From: Oryzias latipes
Taxonomy: Eukaryota > Chordata > Actinopteri > Beloniformes > Adrianichthyidae
Reading direction: 5' to 3'
DNA length: 64,000 nt
Assembly: GCF_002234675.1 (NCBI RefSeq)
Contig: NC_019871.2
Span: 14,478,331 to 14,542,330 of the forward strand
Numbering within the stretch: the first letter of the stretch is position 1; every line of letters begins with the position of its first letter. A model generated the notes under the pieces. That model saw only the letters and a program-made list of their open reading frames with translations. It ran no database searches and was not told the origin of the DNA. The position numbers and the translations under genes were made by a program. Positions 22,358-56,923 of the stretch are shown one piece after another.

Positions 22358-22553
22358 CCCTTGTGCTATCCTAGGCACTTTAACATTGGGAGTTGGGTCA
22401 TCTAGACCCACTAGACAGTGCTCTGAACCTTTTTTCTTCAATGATTTGTGATCTTCACTGGTGTCCATGGATTACATGAAATCTTTCCACCTTTATCCAC
22501 CTTTGTCACGGTAGGGAGAACACGTCGATGTAAGGATGGGGTCATCTAAGATG
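22358..22553. mobile_element. piggyBac-like MITE, copy 1, right end lost
   Basis: It starts CCCTTGTGCTATCCTAGGCA and aligns with the copy at 48403-48607 over nearly its whole length, including the TTCAATGATTTGTGATCTTC block. The match stops at TCATCTAAGAT, before the right inverted terminus, so the right end is deleted. Confidence 0.7.
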
Positions 22554-25200
22554 ATTAAACGTGTGGTGGTGAAATCATTTTTATAGAAGATTAAAAAGCC
22601 CCTATGCAGTTTTTCCTTTAAAGATATTTTACAAAACAGTTTATGTCTTCCGTCTGTCCCTGTGCAGCTGCTTTCTTAAAAATAGGGAACCTTTATCTGT
22701 GCAGAAAAAAAGAAGCAAAAGAAAAGTGATTGTTTAAAGTATATTCAACAAAACGCTTGTGATCACATACCTTGAAACAGAAGCTGATTGTAAAACTGTA
22801 AGTACAGCCAGAAGTTAATCTTAGGCGGTAATCAAGTTGATTCGACATTTACACAATATTGACTGTCAGATTCTTTTGAATCAAACTTAGGAACTTCGAG
22901 AAGTGCCAAAGTCGAATCTGTAAAAGTAAAAACTGCGGTACAGTCATGGGTCACTGAGATGAGCTAAGATATAGACTTTTAGTATTTTTCTTACTTTACT
23001 GTCGAAATCCTGAAAATCTCCAAATGTTCCCACATGGCAGGACATAAAAAGTTGCTGCTCTTCACTGTCGTACTGATTTAACAGAAAAATGTCTTTCAGA
23101 CTCGTTCTCACAGCTTAACAAGCATAAACTTTGTCTTTCTTTCTTATTGAGCTCAAAACAAACAAACCTCACAACATTTTCTCCTTCAGGTGCCACTCTG
23201 GCGTGTGTATATTTGTGATCCCACACAGGCCGGCTTTGCCATCTGTGAAACCTCAGGTACTGTTACTGTTGAGGTAAAATGATAGGCACCACAAACAGGC
23301 TTACAGTCCTAATTTCACCCAAGAGCAAAGCTGGTCTGCGTAGTTTTCCTGTAAGTTCACAAATGAAGCTTCTGTTTTTTCTCAGGGAATAGCAAAATGG
23401 AGCCATTAGGCACTAACAATGTATACAAAATACGTAATCTATATTAGATTATTTGGTTTTTCTTCATGACCGAGATGAACAAATAGCTTTTCTCCATTTG
23501 CTCTGAGGTCACTTAAAGGGTTTTTCAACAACACACAAACACTGAGGTTTGTGTACAGCACTAAGGAAACAGTTTAGATCTTTAGGTCTTGGTTTTGAAA
23601 ACCGACTATCTGCCAAAAAAATGGAAAAATGACCTCTTGTGTCCTATCTTAGGTTGCATGAAGCTGTTTTTAATTTTCTTTTGGCTGAAATTAATCCCCG
23701 CAGGTGCAAACCTGCCCTCACAAACAACTTCTTCATTGCTGAGTCCAATTTCATTCATTATTTCTAACCCATATTTTTAAAGTTGTGTGCTCCTTAAAGG
23801 CACGAATAATAAAAAGATGGAGAAACATCATGAAACATTTTGTTTTCATAAACATTTCAATTTTCACTTTCGTTGTGGTTTTTAAATAATAAAACAATGA
23901 CTAAAGTCTAAAAGCATTCTCTGTTTTGTTGTTCCTGTTCATGATTTCTATACTGATAACTGACAAACAAAAGCTATAAAAACATTCTTTCATTTGTAAC
24001 TTATCAAAACATTTAAAAGTAGGGATAAAAGCTAAAACATTGTGCATTGCTGTAAAAGTTGTTCAATGTAATTTGCACATTTGTTTCTTACTTAGTTGAT
24101 TTGAATAGATTCAGAATTGTGCACTGAGAGACCTCCAAACCAGTCCAGGCCTGTTTTGGTTTAAGATCAATTAAGTAAGGCTGCTGCAAGAAAAAAACAG
24201 TCAGAAAACATCTTTAACTTCCATTAAAGTATAAATGACATGAAACGCTCTGAGCTGGGGCAGGCTACGCTCATTACTGTTATATTACAGAAGCTTTTGC
24301 ATTGTTTGCAGGTTTAAAAAAAGGCCTGCAGGCTTTTGTGTGAGTACCTGTTGTAGCGTGACACTCGGAGGTGTGCCACAAAAGTGTTGTAATTTGATGG
24401 AACCCATGCTGTATTTTAACAGTTTAGAGATGCATGAATATTGATGCTGATAAAATACTTGACGGATTTTTTTCTTGGTTCACAAGAGTAGTTTAACAAT
24501 CTGGAAAATGCTCTCAGAATTGTTTATAACAAAATATGTAAAACACAGAGAACTTTGTGAAGCTTTGGGACTAAATCCATAAGGAAGCTCTACCTCACAT
24601 CTTGATAAGCTGGGTTCTTGCGTCATTCACTCTATACGCCACTCATCAATTAACCCATCACTGAACCAATAGTTAAATTCACCACTTAACAATCTGTTAC
24701 ACCCCTGACTAGAGGGTTAATAAAAGGATGAAACATAAAGATAAAAGGAACAAATTAAATACCCCAATGTCTCCAAAACTTTTGCAACAAAACCCAAGCT
24801 GAAAAAAACCTGGGATATTTTCACAAAAAATCTCAAAACTACACAAAAACATCCAAAATACAAGGACCAAAGCCTCTATCATTCAAAATAATTGCTAGCT
24901 GTAGGGGGTTCCAACAGATGATGATGCCGTTATTAAACTCCGAGCTGAGGTCTTCATCCATTCAGGTGCTCCGGACAATTTGGGCAAAAAAAAAGACAGA
25001 AAACCTCCTACTCCAGCAGAAAACAAAAGAAAACAGAGAGAGAAAAACACTCCAAAAATAGAAAAAAAAAATTACGGCTTCAGCCGTAACAAATCCTATT
25101 TCTGCTTTTAAATTCGTGGGCCTTTATTTTCCTACATTCTACACCCCATTTTCCACCTGGACCAATACTATGTTGTGGAATGACTTCTACCACTATCAGC
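22554..25200. other. Intergenic sequence, no gene seen
   Basis: AT-rich sequence. Around 24690-25090 the composition changes to A-rich text with an ACGGCTTCAGCCGTAAC palindrome (25073-25089), possibly part of an old element. Nothing codes. Confidence 0.45.
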
Positions 25201-25202
25201 AT

Positions 25203-25345
25203 GGGGCAGGGATGGGCAAACCACAGCCCGGGGCCATATGCGGCCCGTTAAACTATTTCATTTGGCTTGCCAAACTGAAATAAATTATTTTGATAATCCT
25301 TTTTTAAGTTTTATTTTCCCTGTTATTCTGGTGTGTCCCCACAGA
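25203..25345. mobile_element. hAT-like fragment
   Basis: The sequence GGGGCCATATGCGGCCCGTT (25231-25250) followed by TTGGCTTGCCAAACTG resembles the end of a common fish hAT/Charlie-like repeat. It is truncated on both sides. Confidence 0.45.
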
Positions 25346-25504
25346 TGGTGCACTACAAATACATTGACCTTTGTTTAGGGACAAAAAGTCATTCTGTATT
25401 CATGTTGTGCCTGAAGATGTGTTGTTCTACTGATGTTCATGTGTGTTTTCTGAGTTGGACAGGCATTTTTCCGATCATTCCAACACCACATGAACGCAAA
25501 ATTA

Positions 25505-25735
25505 GATCTCCGGGTGAGTGGGAAAGAGGGACAGTACATGAATCACACTGCACCAAACAGAGGCATGAAGAACTGATGAATAAATGATCAAGAATAGAAG
25601 AGAGAAGGAGAGTAGAAGTAGATGAGAAAAGAGGACAGAACCCCAGTGCACCGTAGTTTCCCCAGCTTCTGACATCTTGTAGCCTTGTAACAACTTTATT
25701 GTTATTGTTATGTTTAATTTAAACATAGTTTGATT
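25505..25735 (-). mobile_element. LINE 3' untranslated fragment (same family as 34550-36253)
   Basis: It aligns well with 35165-35395, sharing ACATGAATCACACTGCACCA, CAAACAGAGGCATG, GATCAAGAATAGA and GTTTAATTTAAACA. Only the 3' untranslated part is present, with no reverse-transcriptase sequence. The orientation is taken from the other copy. Confidence 0.75.
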
Positions 25736-28700
25736 AGACGGACAAATGATTAAAGGCCTTGGGGCCGAAACGATCTCAATTAGTGACTATTTAGTGCACA
25801 TTTTTGTAGTAGAAATAAATCTGTTTTTCCCATTCCTTAGATCTCTCCTAATTGATCTAATTATTATACCTGTGGGATCTATGAATTATAGTACTTTAAC
25901 ACCTGTGAGAGATTCTCATTGCAACTAAAATGTTCATTAACTGTCAGTTATCTTATCAACCTTTCCTGGTTCCTCGACATGCTATTGTCTGAATTAATAA
26001 ACAGCTTACTACAAAAATGTGTTTCATTTATAGATTTGCTGTCAAAAATAACATCAAATCTAAGTATTTAACAATTGAAATGTCCATTTATCCACCAACA
26101 ACAGGAAATGGTTTCAATGGAATACATAAAAAAACACATATTTGAATGAAATGTGAAAGCAATTTCAAATCTCTACTGATTTCAACGTCTTCTTTCAAAC
26201 TGTGGGACACTGTGTAGAAATCTGTTTCCAACTGAGGGAGAAAGAACAGACAAACAAAGTCCAGAACCCCCTTGAACTACAACATACTTTGTAATTCTGG
26301 TCGAGGCTTTGATGCGGTGACCCACCACTCTCTGGTGAATTGTGTTTTTTTTTAATGTGGGTCTCGTCTTACTGCATTTATGTAGGGAAATGCCCTCTCC
26401 CCAACCCCAAACCAGTGAGATTTCAGAATAAAAGCTAATGTTTTTGACTCTCAATTGAAAGAACAGAATTAAAACTGTTACACCAAGAGTATTTTGCAGG
26501 AACACCTGTGCCTTGATTTGGATTGCTTTTGTGTTGTGTGTTAGTGTGCAGATTAATTATCGTCAGTGTTCTTCCAGCTTCTTCCCCTTCACCTCTGCTA
26601 TGCATTCTTTAATTAAAATGTTTACTTAAACCAAAGGAAAAAACCAAACAAAAAACAAGTTTGCCTTGTTTGCACAGTAGCATAACTTTCCACTGGTCAT
26701 TATCAAACCTGTGTGATTTTCCAGACAGCATCAACTCCGTTCCTTTCCTGGTGTTCACACACAGCTTTATTGACACGAACCACATGCTCACTCGTGTCAG
26801 TGTTTGTTCTGAGCATTTGCGTCTGTGGTTTGTTTTAATCAGCCAGCTGGGTCTCCGTCTTGGTCTTTCCTCCTGTTGGAGTCATGTGCAACATTTCCAA
26901 CTGAGAGAGCTTTAAGAGCTTTTCAGTGCTGAGCCGGGAAACTTGCTGCAGCTCTTCTACAGCACCAGAGGTCCATCAGTGGTTTGACTCAAGTGGACAC
27001 TGTGCTGTCGGTCCTCTGTTAGTTACAGAAGCTGCAACAGGAAACCAGAGTGGGACGAATTACTAGAGCGACCAATAAAATGTAATTATGTGATGATGGT
27101 TATTGATAATTTTATTAACGAGGCATTCTGCTGTGGAGGCAACTGAAAGGAACAATCAAACTCTGCCACAAAGTCTCCTTTTAGCAGTATTTCAAATATT
27201 TCTAAGGGGTTTCTTTTATTTCTAAATGCCTAAATATGATGTCATGACTCTAGCAGGTCATAGTTTTATCAAAATACATCTTGAAATAAGGTAAATCTTT
27301 TTCATTGTGTCATTTGTTTACAGTAATTAAAAGGAAAAACACAGCAACACCAACAGGATAAATAGTTATCACTCTCAGATTAGATTTTTTTTGGGTCGTT
27401 TTATGAAGCTCTTTGCATTTGGGTGGCTGTCTTCTGGTTTGGATCAGCTGCAGAAACTGTTCTGACTTGAATGATGCTTAAAAACTTTCACTCCTTTGCT
27501 TGAATTGACCATCTACTACTTCACACAGTCACAAAAACTGTTTGTTGCCCCAAAACAAGCACTGATTACCAAGAATAAAAGTGTGAAAAAAAAAACAAAT
27601 AACCAAAAATCACTTTAGCAAGCCTTAAAACATGTTGTGTTCCCCTGTTTTAAACTGAATGGTCACAAATGTCCTTGTGTGTTTTTCCAGAATACCCTTG
27701 TATGAAACGGCTGACTCCATAACTGAAACACGTCCAGGTCTTGTAGCAGTGAAACAAGCCCAGACTAACCCCTCCAAGAATATACTTGATAGATGACAGG
27801 AAAGGGATCTGGTGAAATGTTGTCTTTGGGTTTTTGGTGCTGCATGGGCACGAAAACAAAACCAACAATGGAGTCATAGTTCATTTGCACTCTTGAGTTC
27901 GAAATCCGTTTTATTTAACATCTTTTTATGACAACTCTATAGAGAGTGAACTTTAATTAACCTCTTTAGCATACCGGTACTTTATTTGACCTCCAAAGTG
28001 GTCAATAAAGGCATTCTATTCTATTGTATTGTTTTGATTGACATGTGAATCCTGTGCTCTAGAACATTGCTTCTGTTGCCTTCAGCAAGATCACAGAGGA
28101 AAAAAATAAAAAATAACAAAACGGACCACTTAACCACATCCTCCACTGTCATACTGTCTTGGTAAACTGCACAGTCTTTCCCTTTTGTCATTTAAATGAC
28201 ACATCAATCCCACACAGTGTCAAACCCATTAGATTTTATCATTATTTTTGTTCAGCAAATATGGACTTGATCTAAAAAAAAAAAAAAGAAAGTGTCATAA
28301 ATGTTGCAACATTAATCATTTACTTGTCAAAGCAAAGAATGGGATAGCATAGAATGTTGCAAATGACTGCACTTGCTGACTTGCTTGATAATTTATAACC
28401 ATGGTTAGGTTTTGTTGCTAAAGATAAACGAAACTTATCTCAGTCTTCCTTTTTATTTCTATCAAAATAAAAGTCCACTCAACAAATTTACTTTCTTAAA
28501 TCACTTTTGGACCTTACTACTGTGTCTTTGCTTCTTGTCATTTAGCTTCCAGTTTCATTTTGTCAGCCCAAAATCTCCTTTGTTGACATGAGCAGTCAAG
28601 CTTCATTAGCTCAATTCTTTTCATCTGCCAGTGGTTTCAACAAAGAGGGTGATCAATGTGTAATTGCAGAATTTCTTTCTTTGTTTTTCCGTCTAGTAAC

Positions 28701-29015
28701 TTATCAAAAGGTTTATTTGCACAAGCAGAAGGAGAAGCCAGGCTGAGTTTGCAGATGGTCAATCCATTCATAGAAAAATATTTAACCATAAAGCTTAGAA
28801 ACAAACGGATTTTATTTCCTGAATAAAAAATGAAGAATGGGTAAATACTATTATTTAAAAATACAACTTTTTTTCTTTTTTTCTTGTCTCAGTTAGAGAA
28901 AAAACAATTAAAGCTGTGAAAAACAAACTTTTTAGATTGACAGGCACAGCCAAAGCAAACACTTTAGCAAAAGAAATAGAAGGATCTTGACGCAAGCAAA
29001 GAGGAACCTTACTTG
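25736..29015. other. Intergenic sequence upstream of ptgir
   Basis: AT-rich, with no supported coding exon. A short LINE-like tail (about 27975-28031, ATAAAGGCATTCTATTCTAT) is the only repeat fragment I recognise. Confidence 0.5.
27975..28031 (+). repeat. Short LINE-tail-like fragment
   Basis: GGTACTTTATTTGACC followed by CAATAAAGGCATTCTATTCT resembles the terminal tail of fish LINEs ending in (ATTCT) repeats. It is too short to classify. Confidence 0.4.
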
Positions 29016-29016
29016 A

Positions 29017-29054
29017 TATATAGGTGGTGTATTAGCGGTACAGTGGGCGGGGCC
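29017..29054 (+). promoter_or_regulatory. ptgir: Candidate ptgir core promoter
   Basis: TATATA lies at 29017-29022 and a GC box (GGGCGGGGCC) at 29045-29054, upstream of a GC-richer segment that ends at a good splice donor (29276). The position fits the start of a non-coding first exon. There is no direct evidence for the start site. Confidence 0.4.
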
Positions 29055-29089
29055 ATGAATCGATCACACACAAACTGGGAGGTGCGTAG

Positions 29090-29276
29090 ACAGAAAAACG
29101 GAGGTAGTGAGTGGAGCTGCGCTCCAGCAGTCGCGCTCTGACCGTGGATTTACGCAGCGCGCTCCTGCAAACACAATTCCTGCACTACTACTTTCCAAAT
29201 CTCAGAGTAGACACTTTTCCACGAGGTTTTATTTTTATTTGGATAAACACCTAATTAAAAAGCCAACCTAAGCGAG
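29090..29276 (+). other. ptgir: Probable non-coding exon 1 of ptgir
   Basis: Sequence richer in GC than its surroundings ends AGCGAG directly before GTAAGA (donor at 29277). The matching acceptor is TTTTACAG ending at 29485, so exon 2 would begin at 29486 and contain the start codon. The 5' boundary is approximate. Confidence 0.5.
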
Positions 29277-29375
29277 GTAAGAATTTCCTATTTTTCTGTA
29301 AGTCATGCTTGTTGCCAGAACCAGCAGGTGAGTCATTATTTATCTATCTTGAATTTTAGAGATGAAAAGGTTTTT

Positions 29376-29433
29376 TTTCATGTCACAATTTTTAATTTAA
29401 AAGAAAAAAAACATTAAAAATTGTGACATGAAA
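29376..29433. repeat. Perfect 21-bp inverted repeat in the 5' intron
   Basis: The arms 29376-29396 and 29413-29433 are exact reverse complements around a 16-base A-rich loop. The core of each arm is CATGTCACAATTTTTAAT or its complement. It lies within the 209-bp intron of the ptgir 5' untranslated region. Confidence 0.9.
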
Positions 29434-29670
29434 TGTCTTCTTAAGAGTAGGTTAGTAACTGGAAGTTCCTGTTTTTGTTTTACAGAAATACACGACTGCT
29501 CTCTAAGGGAGGGGAGAGCTGAGCTTGAACTTACAGCAGCTTTATGGCTTTATGGGTCTCCCTAACAGCCTAGCTGTCATATGCTGGTCCCTGGAGAAGA
29601 TGAGCTTCTTTTGATGTTTGGGACCTATTCCTTATTGCCACATTGATCAGCCTCTTTTAATGCCATAAAC

Positions 29671-52716
<23,046 letters not shown>

Positions 52717-55700
52717 CATGGACTAAGTCACTGAAACTCTTGGCTGTGAAGGACAAAGTATTTGTGGCAGCAGGTTTACCCAGTCTGCATCTGAGGCATT
52801 GCAGCACTGAAACAAGATGCACTCCACCTACAATTTAAGGGAACAAAGGAGAAACATTTATTTGCGATACCTCTGGATGAAATGACTACCCTGTGTTGCT
52901 TTTCCACTGATCCATGGAACCTTTTCTGTGTTGAAAGGATCATTTTGTCATTAATCAAAGCCCACAGACTTTATAAATACGATGTATCCAACCATATATA
53001 GCCAATAGAAATAGTCAACAAAGTCTAAAGACATTAGATGAAGCTATATGGACATTCATGAATGTATATTGTGTATTTCTCTCTAAGTCAGTGAGCATTT
53101 CTTAGGGAACACAGCAAGACTGTTTCTCTTCTGTGCAGCTTTCAAGTGTGAGCCATCTGTTTCTCTCAGTGCAAAGATCCATTTCACTTTTCTGTGAAAG
53201 ATTACTACATTCAAAGAGGGAGAAGGAGCTTCATCTAATGCATCTTCTCCACTGGTCACCTCCTCCTCATGTAAACTATCCCAACCTAAAACAGGCCTTA
53301 ATCCAAAAGCATGACTGCTGTGATGCGAGTGGTCCATTTAAGGCTCGACTTTGGCACAGCTTTGCTTCAAGTGAAGTGCCATTGTCAGCAAGTCAATGAG
53401 GCTCAGCAGAATGTGTGCTAACAATCCACAACATTTCATAAAACATGTATTCCTTCTGATCTAATACGCGTTTTCATCTTTGTCTTGTCAGCATGATTTA
53501 TCCCAAAAATCTTGTGAAAGATATTCTGTGCTGAAGCTTAAAAGGTTTCCTTTCAATATAGCATTGATTTTAGTTTTTCTGCTGTTTGAATTTGAAAAGT
53601 TTGCACTGTCTAACTTAAGTGCCAGTTAAAGATCGTAAATATTTTCTTTAACTGGCTACCAGAACATGTTTAATGCTACAGGTTTGTCTTCTCTCTGTCT
53701 ACATCACTGCGTTGCATATTTTTAAAATAACTTGCATTATAGTCACTATATTGCAGCTCACTGTTTTGGAAGAAATAATATGAGCTAAAAAGTCACTTAA
53801 GAAAACAAAATAATGCAGACAGAACTTTGTTCACATAGATAATTTTATCCAGCCTAAAACCTAATTCTTAAAAATGATTTTTTTTCCAAGTATAAAGAAC
53901 TACACTTATGAAAGTAACACGCTTGTGGACCAAACTGCTGGAATAAGTAACAACAGCATCTTGTTTGGGAGTTAGTTTTATTTAAAATGAGCACTTTGAA
54001 TTAACAGGAGCCTCACTTCACCATATTTACCCATGAGGCTTTTTGCAACATTTTTAAATGGTTTTTGAGCTTTTGAGACTCATGCGAGAGGCTGCTTCTT
54101 TTCTGGTGGATATGCCGGGGCTCTTGTCCATTACCTCTTTCCTGTTCTCTTTGAGCTTCATAATTTTCATCCAACGTTTCCACTAGTGACCCACACCACA
54201 CTTCATTTGCAAAAATGCTAAGACCCTTGATTTAGGTGAACTAGAGTTCACCTCTTCCATCTGCACCTGAGTTTAAGGTTAACTTTAACTTACCAAACAA
54301 AGTCTAAAAAATCTCTGGTATGAAGCAAACACCCTAGAGTGAAAGTATTTCAAGATGGATTTGATTTATGATTTTAAAGATTAAGATAAAAGGTAAGACA
54401 CAGTATATACAGTGTGTTTAGGTGGAAATAAAATACAAAAATTTAAATAAATCAGCCACTAAAGTTGAAACTTTTTCTTTAGTTAGATGTGCTGGCCTCC
54501 TCTGTCATAAATCCTTTGTTAAAAGACTTTTTCCCATGGGTCATACCCCAAAACGGCTCTCAACTCAACACCCACAGGCCAGTTTTACTTGGTCGGTGAC
54601 TCAAAGGTAAAGAATCTTGTTCCATTTCTACCCTAGAAACACGACTGGGGTGGGTAGCTAAGACACCTAAGTACTATTTGAAAATGTTCTGTGTGAAAGA
54701 AGCTCAAGATTTGGCAAGTTTATATGACATCACAGAGTTAGGTTTTTTTCTTCTTGGACTCTGAGATAAATGTCATCTTCAGTCAAATATCCTCAGAGGT
54801 AATTAAACTAGAAGACCATTTGTTTCTTTTCCCACCAAGTTTCCAAGAATCTTTCAGTGATTTACTCCTCAGACAAAACAGTTTTCATTTGGTGTTCTGC
54901 TGTTAACGAGCATTTGATGAGTTGGCCATCGACATTCAGTGTGATGGAAAACACACTGACCACTCATCTCATGTTTTAGAATGATTTCTCTTGTGGTGGG
55001 AAATAAATCCTGGCGGATTACTTTGACTCTGTTTAAGCCACTTTGCTATCAGGCCTTACATAGTTTGTGTGCTTGAATTAGTTTTATTTTGAAAAAATCT
55101 GATGTTTCAGCATTCTGGTTGCTGTTACGACAGGACAACACCACAACATTATTTAAATTTGCCCATCATTGCACCTGCAGCACAGACTGACAGACTTAAA
55201 TTAACTGTGAAGTGAGACGTTGCTTTATTATTGCTATAGTTGAATCCTATGGTTAAAACAAAATTATGAAAATGAGCAAGTTCCGTTTCAAAATAGAATA
55301 TAAAGGCTTTTATTGTGGATGCTTGCTTATCATAGCAAGCATTCTTTTGGCTATTATATTGCTTAAAGAAGAAAGCAAAAAAAAATTAAAACAAGTGAAA
55401 AATATCACATTTTAAACTTTTATTTTGAAATGATTTAATGTGCCAATTTGTTTACTCATTGTTAGAGAATGTGACCACATTCTACTGCATCTTTGCACTG
55501 CATGAGCATAAGATTCTACTTTTTCACCTCGTTCACTAATTTATAAAGCTATTGAAGATGTTTGTGAATGTTTTCAAAACCTTTCGCTTCACTTCACTGC
55601 AAATGTGATTTTTCTCCATTTTTTTAATGTGTTAAAATGTAAAAAGATATATGTTTGTTTTATATTTTTGCTTGGTTGACTATATGCTAAAGATTGAACG

Positions 55701-55811
55701 TGCTTGACTTAAAGCGATGCTATTGAACTTCCTTTGGTCATAATTTTTCCCGTACATATTTTAAACCTTTTGTTCAAAATTATTTCTGTGCTTTTATTCT
55801 TGTGAAATAAA
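52717..55811 (+). other. ptgir: ptgir 3' untranslated region and downstream
   Basis: Sequence after the stop codon at 52714-52716. A clear AATAAA lies at 55806-55811, followed by a GTTGTG-type GT-rich stretch. If it is used, the 3' untranslated region is 3.1 kb, and earlier signals may be used instead. No other coding exon is supported. Confidence 0.45.
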
Positions 55812-56853
55812 ATGTTGTGAACAGAAACATCCGACCTTCTGTGACACCCGATCTCATTTATTTTTTCAAACCCTTGCCGACAAGTCAACATGATGCTCTT
55901 TTAAAGTCATTTCAGTTCAACCATAATCTCAAAACTAAAACAAATGTACTACATTGCATACCTAACGTGTCATAAAGAAGCTGGTGTGTGTGTTGGGGGG
56001 AGGGGGGGGGACTATCATCACAAATGAAGAAGGCTCTGGCTTGGGAGAAAAAAAAATAAAAAAATCGTAAAATTGAAAAACAGGCTTTACCACAAACATT
56101 GTAATAGTTGTGTTTACATATTTAGCATTGTCAACATTTGCATTAATTGTTTCGGTCACTGTGCATACTTTACAAAACTGTTCACTTCCTATTAAGTATG
56201 AGCACATCTTAACCATGTTAACTGCTGAACTGATCAGTTCTGAAGGACAGATCAGATGGTGTAGCTGAGTTGTGCTACAGCGCCTTCATTTGGTCAACTG
56301 ATGCAAAAACAGCTGTCCGTTTCAATAGTCCAAAACAACCAAAGAATTCAGCTTGCTGCAAAGCAGAGCTAGACGTCGCTTTCTTTTTTAATGGTTCAAA
56401 TATCACCAAAGATATTCTACTTGCAAGCTTTATGAATCAGATGTTATCAGTTTAAGTCTTGCCATGGTTTATAAGCAGCTTAGGAAGCCGATTCAAATCC
56501 CAACTGCAGCGAGTCAACGCCCCACCAGGACGGCTGCAGCACAAATCCTAAAGTCAAGTAAACTGTTCCTCCGTTTTAACAGGAGCTTTTGACAACTTAA
56601 AATGCTTGAATCTTTACTGATGACTCAAAAATAGTAAAAAAAAAATCTGTGGAAAAACACCAACAGAAAAAAACCTAATGCTTATGTGTACTAAGGTGGA
56701 GAACAGATGACATGAAAAAAAAAAAAAAGCAGATACATGCTTTTTTTTTTCTTTTTTCAAAAAAGCAGTTGATATAAAAAGGACAAACTCTCAATAAATT
56801 ACAAAGAAGCACAAATTAGATAAGATCATGCTATATACATCCATGATCTGTAT
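55812..56853. other. Gap between convergent genes
   Basis: AT-rich with A-runs (56637-56645 and 56716-56728). No exon, RNA gene or recognised repeat. Confidence 0.5.
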
Positions 56854-56859
56854 TTTATT
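56854..56859 (-). terminator. slc3a2: PolyA signal of the SLC3A2-like gene
   Basis: AATAAA on the - strand, 65-70 bases after the stop codon, which gives a very short 3' untranslated region. Other signals further left are possible. Confidence 0.5.
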
Positions 56860-56923
56860 TCCACAGACTCAGTCACAACTTCAAGAAAAAAAAAAGAACT
56901 CAACAAAACTTAACTGCAAACAT

